64,000 nucleotides of DNA from assembly GCA_036570545.1 (NCBI GenBank), contig DATCXZ010000092.1:5589-69588 (forward strand), in the 5' to 3' direction. This document shows positions 16,351 to 24,811 of this stretch, piece by piece (positions within the stretch are counted from its first letter, which is position 1; each line of letters begins with the position of its first letter). Both the position numbers and the translations under genes were made by a program. A model generated the notes under the pieces. That model made no database searches. It was not told where the DNA came from and worked only from the letters and a program-made list of their open reading frames with translations. The stretch comes from Pelagibius sp036570545. GTDB taxonomy: Bacteria; Pseudomonadota; Alphaproteobacteria; Kiloniellales; Kiloniellaceae.

Positions 16351-17604
16351 TCAATGCGCCACGGCGGCAGCAGCGGCCTCGTCGATCAGCCGGCCGGTCG
16401 TGAAGCGCTCGAGCGTGTAGGGAGCGTTGATCGGATGCGGCTCGTCGCGCGCGATGGTGTGCGCGAAGACATGGGCCGATCCGGGCGTCGCCTTGAAGCC
16501 GCCCGTGCCCCAGCCGCAATTGACGTAGAGGCCCGGCACCGGGGTCTTGCCGAGGATCGGCGAGCGGTCGGGCGTGACGTCGACGACGCCTCCCCATTTG
16601 CGCAGCATGCGCATGCGCGTGAAGATCGGAAACACCTCACAGATCGCCGCAACCGTATGCTCGATGAGCGGCAGCCCGCCACGCTGGCTGTAAGAGACAT
16701 ACTGGTCGGTGCCGGAGCCGATAACGAGCTCGCCCTTGTCGGATTGCGAGATATAGGCGTGCACCGTGTTCGACATGACCACGCAGGGAAAGACGGGCTT
16801 CACCGGCTCGGAGACCAGCGCCTGCAGCGGGAAGCTCTCGAGCGGCAGCCGCACGCCGGCCGTGTCCATGACGACCGAGGTGTTTCCGGCGGCGGACACC
16901 GCCACCTTTTTCGCCCGGATGAAACCCCTCGCCGTCTCGACGCCCAAGACGCGCCCCGAAGCATCGCGGCGGATCGCCGTCACCGGGCAGTTCTGGATGA
17001 TGTCGACGCCGCGGGCGGCGGCGGCGCGCGCATAGCCCCAGGCGACCGCATCGTGCCGGGCAACGCCTCCGCGGCGCTGCAGCGCCGCGCCCATCACCGG
17101 ATAGCGGGCACCGGCGGCGATGTTGAGCGGCGGGCAGTACTCTTTCGCCTGTTGCGGCGTCAGCCACGCATTGTCGACGCCGTTCAGCCGGTTGGAGTGG
17201 ATATGGCGCTTGAAGCTCTGCACGTCATGAACGGTGTGCGCCAGCATCATCACGCCACGCTGAGAGAACATGACGTTGTAATTCAGCTCCTGGCTCAGCC
17301 CCTCCCACAGGTCGAGCGCATGGTCGTAGAGCTTGGCGCTTTCGTCATAGAGGTAGTTGGAGCGGATGATGGTGGTATTGCGCCCCGTATTGCCGCCGCC
17401 GAGCCAACCCTTCTCGATCACTGCCACATTGCTGACGCCGTGCTCCTTGGCCAGATAATAGGCCGCGCCCAGGCCGTGCCCGCCGGCGCCGACAACCACG
17501 ACGTCATATTCGGCTTTCGGCTCGGCATCCGGCCATTGCTGCTGCCAGCCCTTGTTGCCGCCCATCGCCTGGCGAAGGAGCGAAGCCCAGGAGAACTGCG
17601 TCAT
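16351..17604 (-). CDS. soxB: Sarcosine oxidase beta subunit
   Basis: A 417-residue flavin subunit where sarcosine is oxidised. The Rossmann motif VVVVGAGGHGLGAAYYLA (about 35-53) and EKGWLGGGNTGRNTTIIRSN are diagnostic. The His in GGVARHDAVAWG (about residue 184) lies where the covalent FMN histidine is known in the family. The C-terminal GLYVNCGWGTGGFKATPGS closes the FAD domain. It is the first gene of soxBDAG. Its promoter lies in the 125-base gap to the divergent regulator. Confidence 0.95.
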   Translation of the reverse strand: MTQFSWASLLRQAMGGNKGWQQQWPDAEPKAEYDVVVVGAGGHGLGAAYYLAKEHGVSNVAVIEKGWLGGGNTGRNTTIIRSNYLYDESAKLYDHALDLWEGLSQELNYNVMFSQRGVMMLAHTVHDVQSFKRHIHSNRLNGVDNAWLTPQQAKEYCPPLNIAAGARYPVMGAALQRRGGVARHDAVAWGYARAAAARGVDIIQNCPVTAIRRDASGRVLGVETARGFIRAKKVAVSAAGNTSVVMDTAGVRLPLESFPLQALVSEPVKPVFPCVVMSNTVHAYISQSDKGELVIGSGTDQYVSYSQRGGLPLIEHTVAAICEVFPIFTRMRMLRKWGGVVDVTPDRSPILGKTPVPGLYVNCGWGTGGFKATPGSAHVFAHTIARDEPHPINAPYTLERFTTGRLIDEAAAAAVAH

Positions 17605-17729
17605 GGATATACCCCGGAATTCATGAGTGTCGGGAGTATTGGCCTTCCTGCATGCGCTGGACAGAACAGGAACGTCAAACTAACATCATGTTTGCGACAC
17701 ATTGCATCAGCGTGGGGAGCGATCCGAGC

Positions 17730-18710
17730 ATGCGCGCAGATCCTCGACAGGCCCGGCCGCGGCTGTCGGTCGGCTTCATCCTGGCGCGCCGCTTCACGCT
17801 GTGCGCCTTCGCGAACTTCGTCGATGTGCTGCGGCTTGCTGCCGACGAGGGCGACCGCAGCCGGCCGATCCTGTGCGATTGGACGGTGCTGTCGGATAAC
17901 ATGAACCCGGCCGCATCGAGCTGCGGCATCGCCGTGCAGCCGCATGAGCGCCTGGGCGATCCGCGTAAATTCGATTACATCGTCGTGGTCGGCGGGCTGA
18001 TCGACGAGATCCCCAACCTCAGCCCCGAATATGCGCGCTACCTGCAGCGGGCGGCGGCCTCGAAAGTGCCGCTCGTGGGCGTCTGCACCGGCGCCTTCAT
18101 TTTGCATCGGGCGGGCCTGATGGACGGCTACCGTTGCTGTGTGAGCTGGTTCCACCATGCCGACTTTCTCGAGCAGTTCGACGGTCTGGAGCCGGTTTCC
18201 GACCAGATCTTCATCGTCGATCGCGATCGTCTGACCTGCTCGGGCGGGGCGAGTTCGGCGCATTTGGCCGCCTATCTGGTCGAGAAGCATGTCGGCCGCG
18301 CGCAGTCGCGCAAGAGCCTGCACATCATGATCATCGACGACGCGCTGCGGGCCGAGAAGCCGCAGCCGGGCATCCCGCTCGACCTCACTACCGACGACGC
18401 GCTAGTCAGGAAGGCGCTGCATCTGATGCAGCAGAGTATCGACAGGCCGCTGTCAATCGAGGCGATCGCTCGCCGGCTCGGGGCCAGCCGGCGCCAGTTG
18501 GAGCGCCATTTTCACCATTCCGTCGGCATGGCGCCCATGCTGGCCTACAAGATCATGCGGCTCGAGTATGCCGAGTACCTGCTGAAGCATTCCGGGCGCT
18601 CGGTGACGGAAGTCGCCACGGAAACGGGCTTCTGCGACTCATCCCACTTCATCCGCGTCTTCAAGGAACGCCGCGGTGTCACGCCCGCAGCCTTCCGCAC
18701 TCTCTCCTGA
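17730..18710 (+). CDS. GATase1-like / AraC-type transcriptional regulator (GbdR/SouR-like)
   Basis: A 326-residue regulator. Residues about 10-190 form a DJ-1/PfpI-like glutamine-amidotransferase ligand domain (VGFILARRFTLCAFANFVD, VVVGGLI, LVGVCTGAFILHRAGL with its nucleophile-elbow Cys, SGGASSAHLAAYLVE). Residues about 225-325 are an AraC HTH pair (SIEAIARRLGASRRQLERHF, SVTEVATETGFCDSSHFIR). Pseudomonas homologues GbdR and SouR respond to glycine betaine/dimethylglycine and sarcosine. Divergence from soxB makes a sarcosine-responsive activator the likeliest role. The ATG at 17730 (GGGGAG 10 bases upstream) is preferred over the longer frame from 17652. Confidence 0.88.
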   Translation: MRADPRQARPRLSVGFILARRFTLCAFANFVDVLRLAADEGDRSRPILCDWTVLSDNMNPAASSCGIAVQPHERLGDPRKFDYIVVVGGLIDEIPNLSPEYARYLQRAAASKVPLVGVCTGAFILHRAGLMDGYRCCVSWFHHADFLEQFDGLEPVSDQIFIVDRDRLTCSGGASSAHLAAYLVEKHVGRAQSRKSLHIMIIDDALRAEKPQPGIPLDLTTDDALVRKALHLMQQSIDRPLSIEAIARRLGASRRQLERHFHHSVGMAPMLAYKIMRLEYAEYLLKHSGRSVTEVATETGFCDSSHFIRVFKERRGVTPAAFRTLS

Positions 18711-18719
18711 GCGTCAGAA

Positions 18720-19820
18720 CTATTCGCCGGGCAGGATATGGCCCGCCTCGGGACGCCAGGACAGCCAGACCCTCGAGTCGAAGGAAAGATCGAGCTCGGC
18801 GAGCTCATCATGGCTTTTCTGCGCTTTGATTTCGATACCGCCGGGTCCCTCGAGGTAAACCACGGCGGTTGCGCCGACGAATTCCTCGCCGACCACGACG
18901 GCTTCCATTCTGTTCAGGCCGGCAGCGGGCTGATCCTTCGTCAATTGGATACGGTCGCCGGAAACGACAAAGGTCGTCGCGTCGTCCCTGGCCAGGTCTT
19001 TGGCGGGGTTTCGCACGACTTCGAAGTCTCCGGCCGGCGTGGCGATTTCGACGAGACCGTCCGCCAAGGCGGCAACCCGTCCCGAAAAGATGTTCGACGA
19101 CCCGAGAAACTCCGCGACAAACTTTGTCCGCGGCGCCCGGTAGATCTCCTGCGGATCGCCGATCTGCTCAATTTTGCCGCGGCTCATGATAACGACGCGG
19201 TCGGCCATCGAGAAAGCTTCCGACTGGCTGTGGGTCACGTAAACGAAGGTTATCCCGAGCTCTCGCTGAAGGTTGGAAAGCACGGTCTGCATGCGTACTT
19301 TCAGATGCGCATCGAGCGCGGAAAGCGGCTCGTCCAGCAGAAGGATTTTCGGCTCGGTGACAAGGCAGCGGGCCAGCGCAACCCTCTGACGCTGACCTCC
19401 TGAAAGATGCGCCACGTTGCGATCCGCGAATTCCACGATCTGCATCCGCTCGAGCCACTTGTCTACCAGGCGCCGGCGCTCGGCCTTGGCGACGCGCCGC
19501 ATGCGCAGGCCGAACTCCACATTCTCCTTTACGGTGAGGAAGGGAAACAGTGCCAGGCTTTGCCAGACCATCGGCGTATCGCGCTGCCAGGTCGACAGTT
19601 CGTTGATGCGCTTGCCGCCGAGCCGGATTTCGCCTTCGCTTGGCACTTCGAGGCCCGCCAGCATCCGCAGCATCGTCGTCTTGCCGCAGCCGCTCGACCC
19701 CATGATCGCGAGGAACTCGCCTTCTCGGATATCCAGATTCATAGGCTCGACGGCAATGAAGTCGCCGAAATGCTTGGCGACACCATCGAAGACGACGAGG
19801 GCAGTGTCAGTCATCGACAA
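18720..19820 (-). CDS. Spermidine/putrescine-type ABC importer ATPase (PotA-like)
   Basis: A 366-residue ATPase. The nucleotide-binding domain has Walker A GSSGCGKTT, Q-loop WQSLALFPFLTV, signature LSGGQRQRVALAR, Walker B ILLLDEPLSALDAHLK and H-loop YVTHSQSEAF. A C-terminal TOBE domain (about 280-366) follows. It is the last gene of a D-B-C-A operon and converges within 9 bases on the sarcosine-side regulator. Set in a creatinine/creatine gene block, the transporter may carry one of those compounds rather than a polyamine. Confidence 0.9.
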   Translation of the reverse strand: MSMTDTALVVFDGVAKHFGDFIAVEPMNLDIREGEFLAIMGSSGCGKTTMLRMLAGLEVPSEGEIRLGGKRINELSTWQRDTPMVWQSLALFPFLTVKENVEFGLRMRRVAKAERRRLVDKWLERMQIVEFADRNVAHLSGGQRQRVALARCLVTEPKILLLDEPLSALDAHLKVRMQTVLSNLQRELGITFVYVTHSQSEAFSMADRVVIMSRGKIEQIGDPQEIYRAPRTKFVAEFLGSSNIFSGRVAALADGLVEIATPAGDFEVVRNPAKDLARDDATTFVVSGDRIQLTKDQPAAGLNRMEAVVVGEEFVGATAVVYLEGPGGIEIKAQKSHDELAELDLSFDSRVWLSWRPEAGHILPGE

Positions 19821-19822
19821 AA

Positions 19823-20647
19823 TTACTCCGGCGTCGTTTCGCCGGCCCTAGGCGCGGCGCTACGTTTCATCAGTAGAATTTGAGCGAGCACCACCAGCGT
19901 CATGGAGGTGAGGAAGACGAAGGTTCCGATTACGTTGATGCGCGGGCTGACCTGCCCCTGTAGAAACCCGAGAACCTTCACCGGCAGTGTTTCGTTCAGG
20001 CCCGAGACGAACCAGGCGACGGCGAACTCGTCGAAGGAGACCGCCATCGTGATGAACAGAGCAGCGAAGATCGCCGGCCGGCAGAACGGTATGATCACCT
20101 TCCACAACGCCATCCACTCCGAAGCGCCGAGGTTCCATGCAGCCGCCTCGAGCGAGGGATCCATCTGCGACAACCTGAGCCTCACAATGGCCATGGCGAA
20201 GGGCGCGCACATGACGACATGGGAAATGATGACCGCGTGGAGCTGGCCCGACAGGTTCACGCGCGACAGGAAGGACAGCATCGCCAGCCCGAGGATCACG
20301 ACAGGAATGGTCGGCGGGAGCAGCGCGAGCGCGAGATAGAACGGCTTGCCGAAAAACTTATAGCGGAAGTCGGTATAGGCGGCGCCGAAGCCCAGCGCGG
20401 TGGCGATGATCGAAACGGTCACGCCGGTGATGAGCGTATTGCGCAGCCCTTCCCAGACCAGCGGGTCGGCGGCGACCGCCTCGTACCACTCCATCGAGAA
20501 GCCACCGAGCGGCAGCGACGGGAAGCGGTCCTCGTTGAAAGAGAAAACGAAGCTCGCCGCGATCGGCGCGAAGATGAAGGCGAAGGCCAGTAGAACATAC
20601 AGCCTTAGCGCCCAGTCGATCAGGGGGTTGCGGTTGAAGTCGCTCAT
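19823..20647 (-). CDS. ABC importer permease (PotC-like)
   Basis: A 274-residue inner-membrane subunit starting MSDFNRNPLIDWALRLYVLL, with about six membrane helices and the EAA loop SLEAAAWNLGASEWMALWKVIIP that docks the ATPase. The final helices end MKRSAAPRAGETTPE. The ATG at 20645-20647 overlaps the stop of the upstream permease as ATGA, which decides the start over a longer frame. Family: spermidine/putrescine-type (MOI) permeases. Confidence 0.9.
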   Translation of the reverse strand: MSDFNRNPLIDWALRLYVLLAFAFIFAPIAASFVFSFNEDRFPSLPLGGFSMEWYEAVAADPLVWEGLRNTLITGVTVSIIATALGFGAAYTDFRYKFFGKPFYLALALLPPTIPVVILGLAMLSFLSRVNLSGQLHAVIISHVVMCAPFAMAIVRLRLSQMDPSLEAAAWNLGASEWMALWKVIIPFCRPAIFAALFITMAVSFDEFAVAWFVSGLNETLPVKVLGFLQGQVSPRINVIGTFVFLTSMTLVVLAQILLMKRSAAPRAGETTPE

Positions 20648-21489
20648 CTCCCGCGCTCCCGGTAGGCAAATCGGATGGCGGCGAAGGCAATCGCAAGCAA
20701 GGTGGCGATCATCATGAGCGCTATGACTGCGGCTCGCGGCCATTGCTGGCCGGATTTGGTGGTGTCGGTGATCAGGATTGAAAGCGTCGGCGGATTGCCG
20801 CCGCCGAGATAAAGCGGGCTTACGAAATCACCGAATGTCAAGATGAAGCAGAACAGCGCGGCGATCACGAGCCCCACCCTGGCGGCGGGTATGACCACTT
20901 CGATGATGGTGCGCACCCGCCCGCAGCGCAGGTTGTGGGCGGCTTCAATCAGCGTGCGATCGACGAACATCAGGCTGAAGAGCTGCAACAGAACAACCAG
21001 GGAGAAGGTCAAGGTCATGTAACCGACCATCGTGCCGAACGACGAGTTCAGCATTCCCAGCGGCCCGATCCCGACCATGCCGAAGACGGCGTTGATGAGT
21101 CCATTGTCGGCAAGGAAGATCTGCCACGAGTAGACCCGCACCAGGTAGCTGGTGAAGAACGGGATGATCATCAGGAAAATGGCCCAGCGACGAGCCGTCT
21201 CCGACATCTTGAAGGCGATCGCATAGGCGCAGGGAAACGCCAGCATGCTGGTAATGGCGGCGGCCGAAGCCGACAGCGTAAAGGTGTGGAAATAGGCGTC
21301 CCAGAAGGCACCGCTGCCAAGCATCCACTCCCAGTTTTCAGGGCTGAAATCCGGCTCCATCCGGAAATTCCGAACGGTCCAGAAACTCAACGCGGTGAGG
21401 AAAAGGAGCGGAGCCAGGAAGAACAGAAGTTGCCAAATGAACAGCGGCAGCGAAAGGATCGGCCCGTAAAGAGTGGCCGGTTTCCGCAT
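20644..21489 (-). CDS. ABC importer permease (PotB-like)
   Basis: A 281-residue inner-membrane subunit starting MRKPATLYGPILSLPLFIWQ, with six membrane helices and the EAA-type loop TLIEAAHNLRCGRVRTIIEVVIP. AAGGGA lies about ten bases before the chosen ATG at 21489. It follows the binding-protein gene after a gap of about 150 bases that contains a strong hairpin, and overlaps the next permease by 4 bases. Confidence 0.9.
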   Translation of the reverse strand: MRKPATLYGPILSLPLFIWQLLFFLAPLLFLTALSFWTVRNFRMEPDFSPENWEWMLGSGAFWDAYFHTFTLSASAAAITSMLAFPCAYAIAFKMSETARRWAIFLMIIPFFTSYLVRVYSWQIFLADNGLINAVFGMVGIGPLGMLNSSFGTMVGYMTLTFSLVVLLQLFSLMFVDRTLIEAAHNLRCGRVRTIIEVVIPAARVGLVIAALFCFILTFGDFVSPLYLGGGNPPTLSILITDTTKSGQQWPRAAVIALMMIATLLAIAFAAIRFAYRERGR

Positions 21490-21603
21490 GGGTGAATTCC
21501 CTTTCAGTTTCCCGCGGCGTTCACGCGGAGGCAGCATCCCGGCATGGCGGGCAGAAGCGCGCGCTGAAGTGGTCTGCGGCAGCTTTCAGCGGGCGGAAAA
21601 TGG

Positions 21604-21627
21604 CGGGAGAGCCAGTAGGCTCTCCCG
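21604..21627 (-). terminator. Hairpin between binding-protein and permease genes
   Basis: CGGGAGAGCC and GGCTCTCCCG pair perfectly over 10 bases around a 4-base loop, 11 bases downstream of the binding-protein stop. On the minus strand the stem is followed by GCCATTTTCC, a weak T-rich tail. It probably acts as an attenuator favouring binding-protein expression over the permeases and ATPase. Confidence 0.7.
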
Positions 21628-21638
21628 GAACAATCAGA

Positions 21639-22775
21639 TCAGCCTCGTTTGTATTCTGTCCAGAAGTCGTTCCAGTCCTCAAGGCTCTGCTGGACGGGAA
21701 GCTGGCGATAGGTAATACGGCCGGACCGGATGTCGTCCATGACGTTCGGCTCGTTGAGCAGCATGCGTTGGCGCTTGGCCTCTTCCGGCGTCTTTTTGGC
21801 GAGCAGCTCCCAGCCCTTCTTGCTCGGGATAAGGCACGGATAGGCCGCCATGTTGGCCGACTTCACCTGACCTTCGGGCGAGGTGATATACTGAATCCAC
21901 TTCTTCGCCAGATCGGCCTTGGTCGAGCCTTTGCCGATGGAGAAGGATTCAGTGAACTGCAGCCCGCCCTCCTCGGGAATGACGGTGCGGACTTTTGCGC
22001 CGTCGCGCTCCAGCGCGCCGGTAATCCAATCGCCGATCCCCGCCAAGACGAGCATCTGGCCGTTCTGGAGCGAAGAGAAGGAGCCGCCGTAGTCGAAGAA
22101 GCCGCCGATCTGCGGACGAAGGCTCCTCGTCTTTTCTTTAACCGCGGACCAAGCTTCCTCGTTGATGTCGTAGGGCGACTTGTTGCCGTTGAGCAAGCTG
22201 ATCTGGCCGAGATTGGGCAGATGCCAGTCGAAATGCCCGACCTTGCCCTTCAGCTTTTCGTCCCAGTAGATATTGTAGCTCCGCGCTTCCTTCTCCGTGA
22301 CCGCTTCGGTATTGTGCGCGACGCCGAGAAAACCGAAGCGTGTGATGACGGAATAGAGCTCGTTATCCTTCCAATGCCCGGGGAAATTGTGGAACTCGGG
22401 AAAGAAATCGTCGAAGGGATAGTCTGCCGGATCGAGCTTTTCGATGTATCCAGCCGCGTTCAGTTGCTGGACATATTCCGCATCCGAGAGGATGACGTCG
22501 AAAGTTCCGGGCGGTGACTGGGCGATCAGCGCCAGCATGTTGTCGCCGCCGGTATAGTATTTGGGCTTGAACTTGACGTTGTTCGCGGCCTCGAATTCCG
22601 CCACGACATCGGGTTCCGCGTGGCCGTACCAGGCGAGCATCGTGAGTTCGACCGGCGCGGCGAAGGCCATTCGGCTCACAAACGGTGCCGCGAGAAGACC
22701 GCCACCCAGCACGCTCGCGCCCTTCAGAATGTCGCGGCGTGTGCGAAGGCTTGCAGAAGTATCCTTGGTAGCCAT
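21639..22775 (-). CDS. Spermidine/putrescine-type substrate-binding protein (PotD-like)
   Basis: A 378-residue periplasmic binding protein exported by the Tat route: the N-terminus has RTRRDILKGASVLGGGLL and a likely cut after AFAA. The mature part begins VELTMLAWYGHAEPDVVAEF and has FDVILSDAEYVQQLNAAGYI, KPAQI-like loops and the C-terminal WNDFWTEYKRG. AAAGGGGGAGGA precedes the ATG. The operon D-B-C-A is complete. Neighbouring creatininase and creatinase suggest a creatinine or creatine ligand (inference from context only). Confidence 0.88.
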   Translation of the reverse strand: MATKDTSASLRTRRDILKGASVLGGGLLAAPFVSRMAFAAPVELTMLAWYGHAEPDVVAEFEAANNVKFKPKYYTGGDNMLALIAQSPPGTFDVILSDAEYVQQLNAAGYIEKLDPADYPFDDFFPEFHNFPGHWKDNELYSVITRFGFLGVAHNTEAVTEKEARSYNIYWDEKLKGKVGHFDWHLPNLGQISLLNGNKSPYDINEEAWSAVKEKTRSLRPQIGGFFDYGGSFSSLQNGQMLVLAGIGDWITGALERDGAKVRTVIPEEGGLQFTESFSIGKGSTKADLAKKWIQYITSPEGQVKSANMAAYPCLIPSKKGWELLAKKTPEEAKRQRMLLNEPNVMDDIRSGRITYRQLPVQQSLEDWNDFWTEYKRG

Positions 22776-22830
22776 GACGTCCTCCCCCTTTAGCTCGTTG
22801 TAATTCCGAGGCTACGGAGGCTTGAAGCAT

Positions 22831-22855
22831 TTGAAAAATTAATTCTAATAATCAA
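22831..22855. promoter_or_regulatory. AT-rich nested palindrome upstream of the PotD-like gene
   Basis: TTGA (22831) and TCAA (22852) flank an inner ATTA-ATTC-TAAT palindrome at 22838-22849. This is an isolated AT-rich dyad in GC-rich DNA, 56 bases before the PotD-like ATG and just after the LysR stop. It suits a LysR-type T-N11-A operator or the operon promoter. Confidence 0.45.
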
Positions 22856-22869
22856 CGCATTTGCATTGC

Positions 22870-23784
22870 CTATTGCCTGCGAAGCTCGGCAGGGCGCCGC
22901 GCGGGGTCGCTGAGGACGCCCGCTTCATCCAGGCGAGCCACGACATGGTTGACCAATCGGATGCCGGCAGTCGAAAGCCGGGGGTGTTTATAGAACAGGC
23001 CGACGCGGATTTCAGCCAAGGGAGGAAACCCGTCCGATTCATCGAGCGTTCTCATGCCCGGCAGCATCGTGTAGCGCGTGAGCGCGCTCACGCCCAGGCC
23101 GTTCATGACGGCATTTTGCAACCCTGTAACCCCGGGGCCGGTATAGGCCACGCGCCAGCGCATCTGCGCCGCATCCAGCGCCTCGATCATGCGGGCCCTG
23201 TATGCGCATCCCTCCGGATGCGCGGCCAGCGGGATGCTCTTGCTCGGATCGTAATCGACACCTTGCGCCGCCGCCCAGATCGGCCGCTCGATCCAGCAAC
23301 GCGATAGGTATTGCGCACGCTCCCCATCGACCATGGCGAACGCCAGATCGAGTTCGTCCGCGCGCAGGCGGCCCAAGATCTCCGCGCTCCACCCGCACCA
23401 GATTTCGAGGGAGATTTCCGGGTGCTGACGGGTATATTCGGTGACCATGCCCTGCAGGAAGGCGACGGCATAGTCGTTCGGGAGGCCGACGCGCAACACG
23501 CCGGCGATCTTGGAGCGGTTGAAATAGGAAGCCGCCTCATCGTTAAGGCGCAGGATTTCGCGGGCATAGCTGAGCAGCATCTCGCCTTCGCTGGTCAGCA
23601 GAAGCGTGCGCCCGGTCTGCTTCACGAGGGGTGCCCCGACCAGCTCTTCCAGGCGCCTCATCTGAAGCGAGATCGCCGGCTGGGTGCGCCCCAGCGCCCC
23701 TCCCGCCTTGGTGTAGGCGCCGAGATCGACCACCGTGACGAAGGTCCGCAAGAGGTCCGTCTGGAAGTTGATGATGTTCCGCAT
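22870..23784 (-). CDS. LysR-family transcriptional regulator
   Basis: A 304-residue LysR regulator. The N-terminal HTH is typical (LLRTFVTVVDLGAYTKAGG, LGRTQPAISLQMRRLEELVG, TSEGEMLLSYAREIL). The C-terminal periplasmic-binding-like effector domain contains VLRVGLPNDYAVAFLQGMV and ENAV-like GVTGLQNAVMNGLGVSALT. It is divergent from creatininase and lies upstream of, and codirectional with, the importer operon. Control of both by creatinine or creatine is a reasonable inference. Confidence 0.9.
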   Translation of the reverse strand: MRNIINFQTDLLRTFVTVVDLGAYTKAGGALGRTQPAISLQMRRLEELVGAPLVKQTGRTLLLTSEGEMLLSYAREILRLNDEAASYFNRSKIAGVLRVGLPNDYAVAFLQGMVTEYTRQHPEISLEIWCGWSAEILGRLRADELDLAFAMVDGERAQYLSRCWIERPIWAAAQGVDYDPSKSIPLAAHPEGCAYRARMIEALDAAQMRWRVAYTGPGVTGLQNAVMNGLGVSALTRYTMLPGMRTLDESDGFPPLAEIRVGLFYKHPRLSTAGIRLVNHVVARLDEAGVLSDPARRPAELRRQ

Positions 23785-23881
23785 AGATTTAGAATCCTCA
23801 TGGCAGGATCTGGATTATAAATTTCCCATATCACGATGCCACGTCCTATTCATCTTCGGAGATAAAATCGGGAGATGATTC

Positions 23882-24664
23882 ATGCTGGGCGATTCCGTCT
23901 TCGCCGTCGAACTGCCATGGCCGGAATATGATCGCCGTGTCCGCGATGGCGCGGTTCCGATCCTCCTCCCCATAGGCTCCATGGAGCAGCACGGCCACCA
24001 TATGCCGATGCACGTGGACGTCCTGCTGCCCGTCGAATTCGCCCGCCGCGTCGCGGGAGAAGTCGGGGCTCTGGTCGCGCCCCCCTTCACCTACGGATAC
24101 AAGTCCCACCAGAAATCCGGCGGGGGCAATCATCTGCCCGGGACGACCAGCCTCGACGGCGCCACATTAGTGGCGGCGCTGCGCGACGTGATCAAAGAAT
24201 TCGCGCGCCATGGCGTGCGCCGGATCTGCCTCGTCAACGGTCACTTCGAGAATGCGTGGTTTATCGTCGAAGGGATCGATCTGGCGCTCCGCGAACTCAG
24301 ATGGGACGGCATCGAAAACATGAAGATCGTCGTCCTGTCCTATTGGGATTTCGTAGACAAGGCGACAATCGCGAAACTCTATCCCAACGGCTTCACAGGC
24401 TGGGATCTCGAACACGGCGGCGTGCTCGAGACATCTCTGATGTTGGCGCTCTATCCTGACCTGGTCAGTCTTGACCGGGCGGTCGATCATGCGCCCGCGA
24501 GCTTCCCTCCCTATGACGTATATCCGACAAAGCCGGAATGGACGCCCGCCAGCGGGACCCTCTCCTCGCCGAAGGGGTCGTCAAAGGAAAAGGGCGAGAT
24601 CCTCCTCGACGTCTGCGTCACCGGCATCGTCAAGGCACTCAAGGCCGAATTCCCGGACCGATAG
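23882..24664 (+). CDS. crnA: Creatininase (creatinine amidohydrolase)
   Basis: A 260-residue cytosolic metalloenzyme that interconverts creatinine and creatine. Metal ligands of the creatininase fold are present: Glu, His and Asp in GSMEQHGHHMPMHVDVL, and His/Glu in LVNGHFENAWF. Two further active-site regions, YWDFVDKA and GWDLEHGGVLETSLML, supply the conserved Trp residues and a Glu. Length equals characterised Pseudomonas creatininase (about 259), and creatinase is adjacent, so creatininase is preferred over other creatininase-fold amidases such as MftE. GGGAGATG precedes the ATG. Confidence 0.9.
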   Translation: MLGDSVFAVELPWPEYDRRVRDGAVPILLPIGSMEQHGHHMPMHVDVLLPVEFARRVAGEVGALVAPPFTYGYKSHQKSGGGNHLPGTTSLDGATLVAALRDVIKEFARHGVRRICLVNGHFENAWFIVEGIDLALRELRWDGIENMKIVVLSYWDFVDKATIAKLYPNGFTGWDLEHGGVLETSLMLALYPDLVSLDRAVDHAPASFPPYDVYPTKPEWTPASGTLSSPKGSSKEKGEILLDVCVTGIVKALKAEFPDR

Positions 24665-24773
24665 GAACTTTGAAACGAAACGAGCGGCAGCACATTCAGC
24701 GCCGCCGCTCATTTGTTCTGGTCCGTCGGTTGCGGCCGCGAAAGACGCGGCGGACGCGCTGAAGCCTTCCCAA

Positions 24774-24802
24774 GCGGTGAACCGGCCATGCCGGTTCACC
24801 GC
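24774..24802 (-). terminator. Terminator hairpin downstream of creatinase
   Basis: GCGGTGAACCGGC and GCCGGTTCACCGC pair perfectly over 13 bases around a 3-base loop, ten bases beyond the creatinase stop. A weaker 7-base stem, GAGCGGC/GCCGCTC at 24682-24710, follows the convergent creatininase gene. Together they separate the convergent transcripts. Confidence 0.7.
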
Positions 24803-24811
24803 GGGCAGTCG

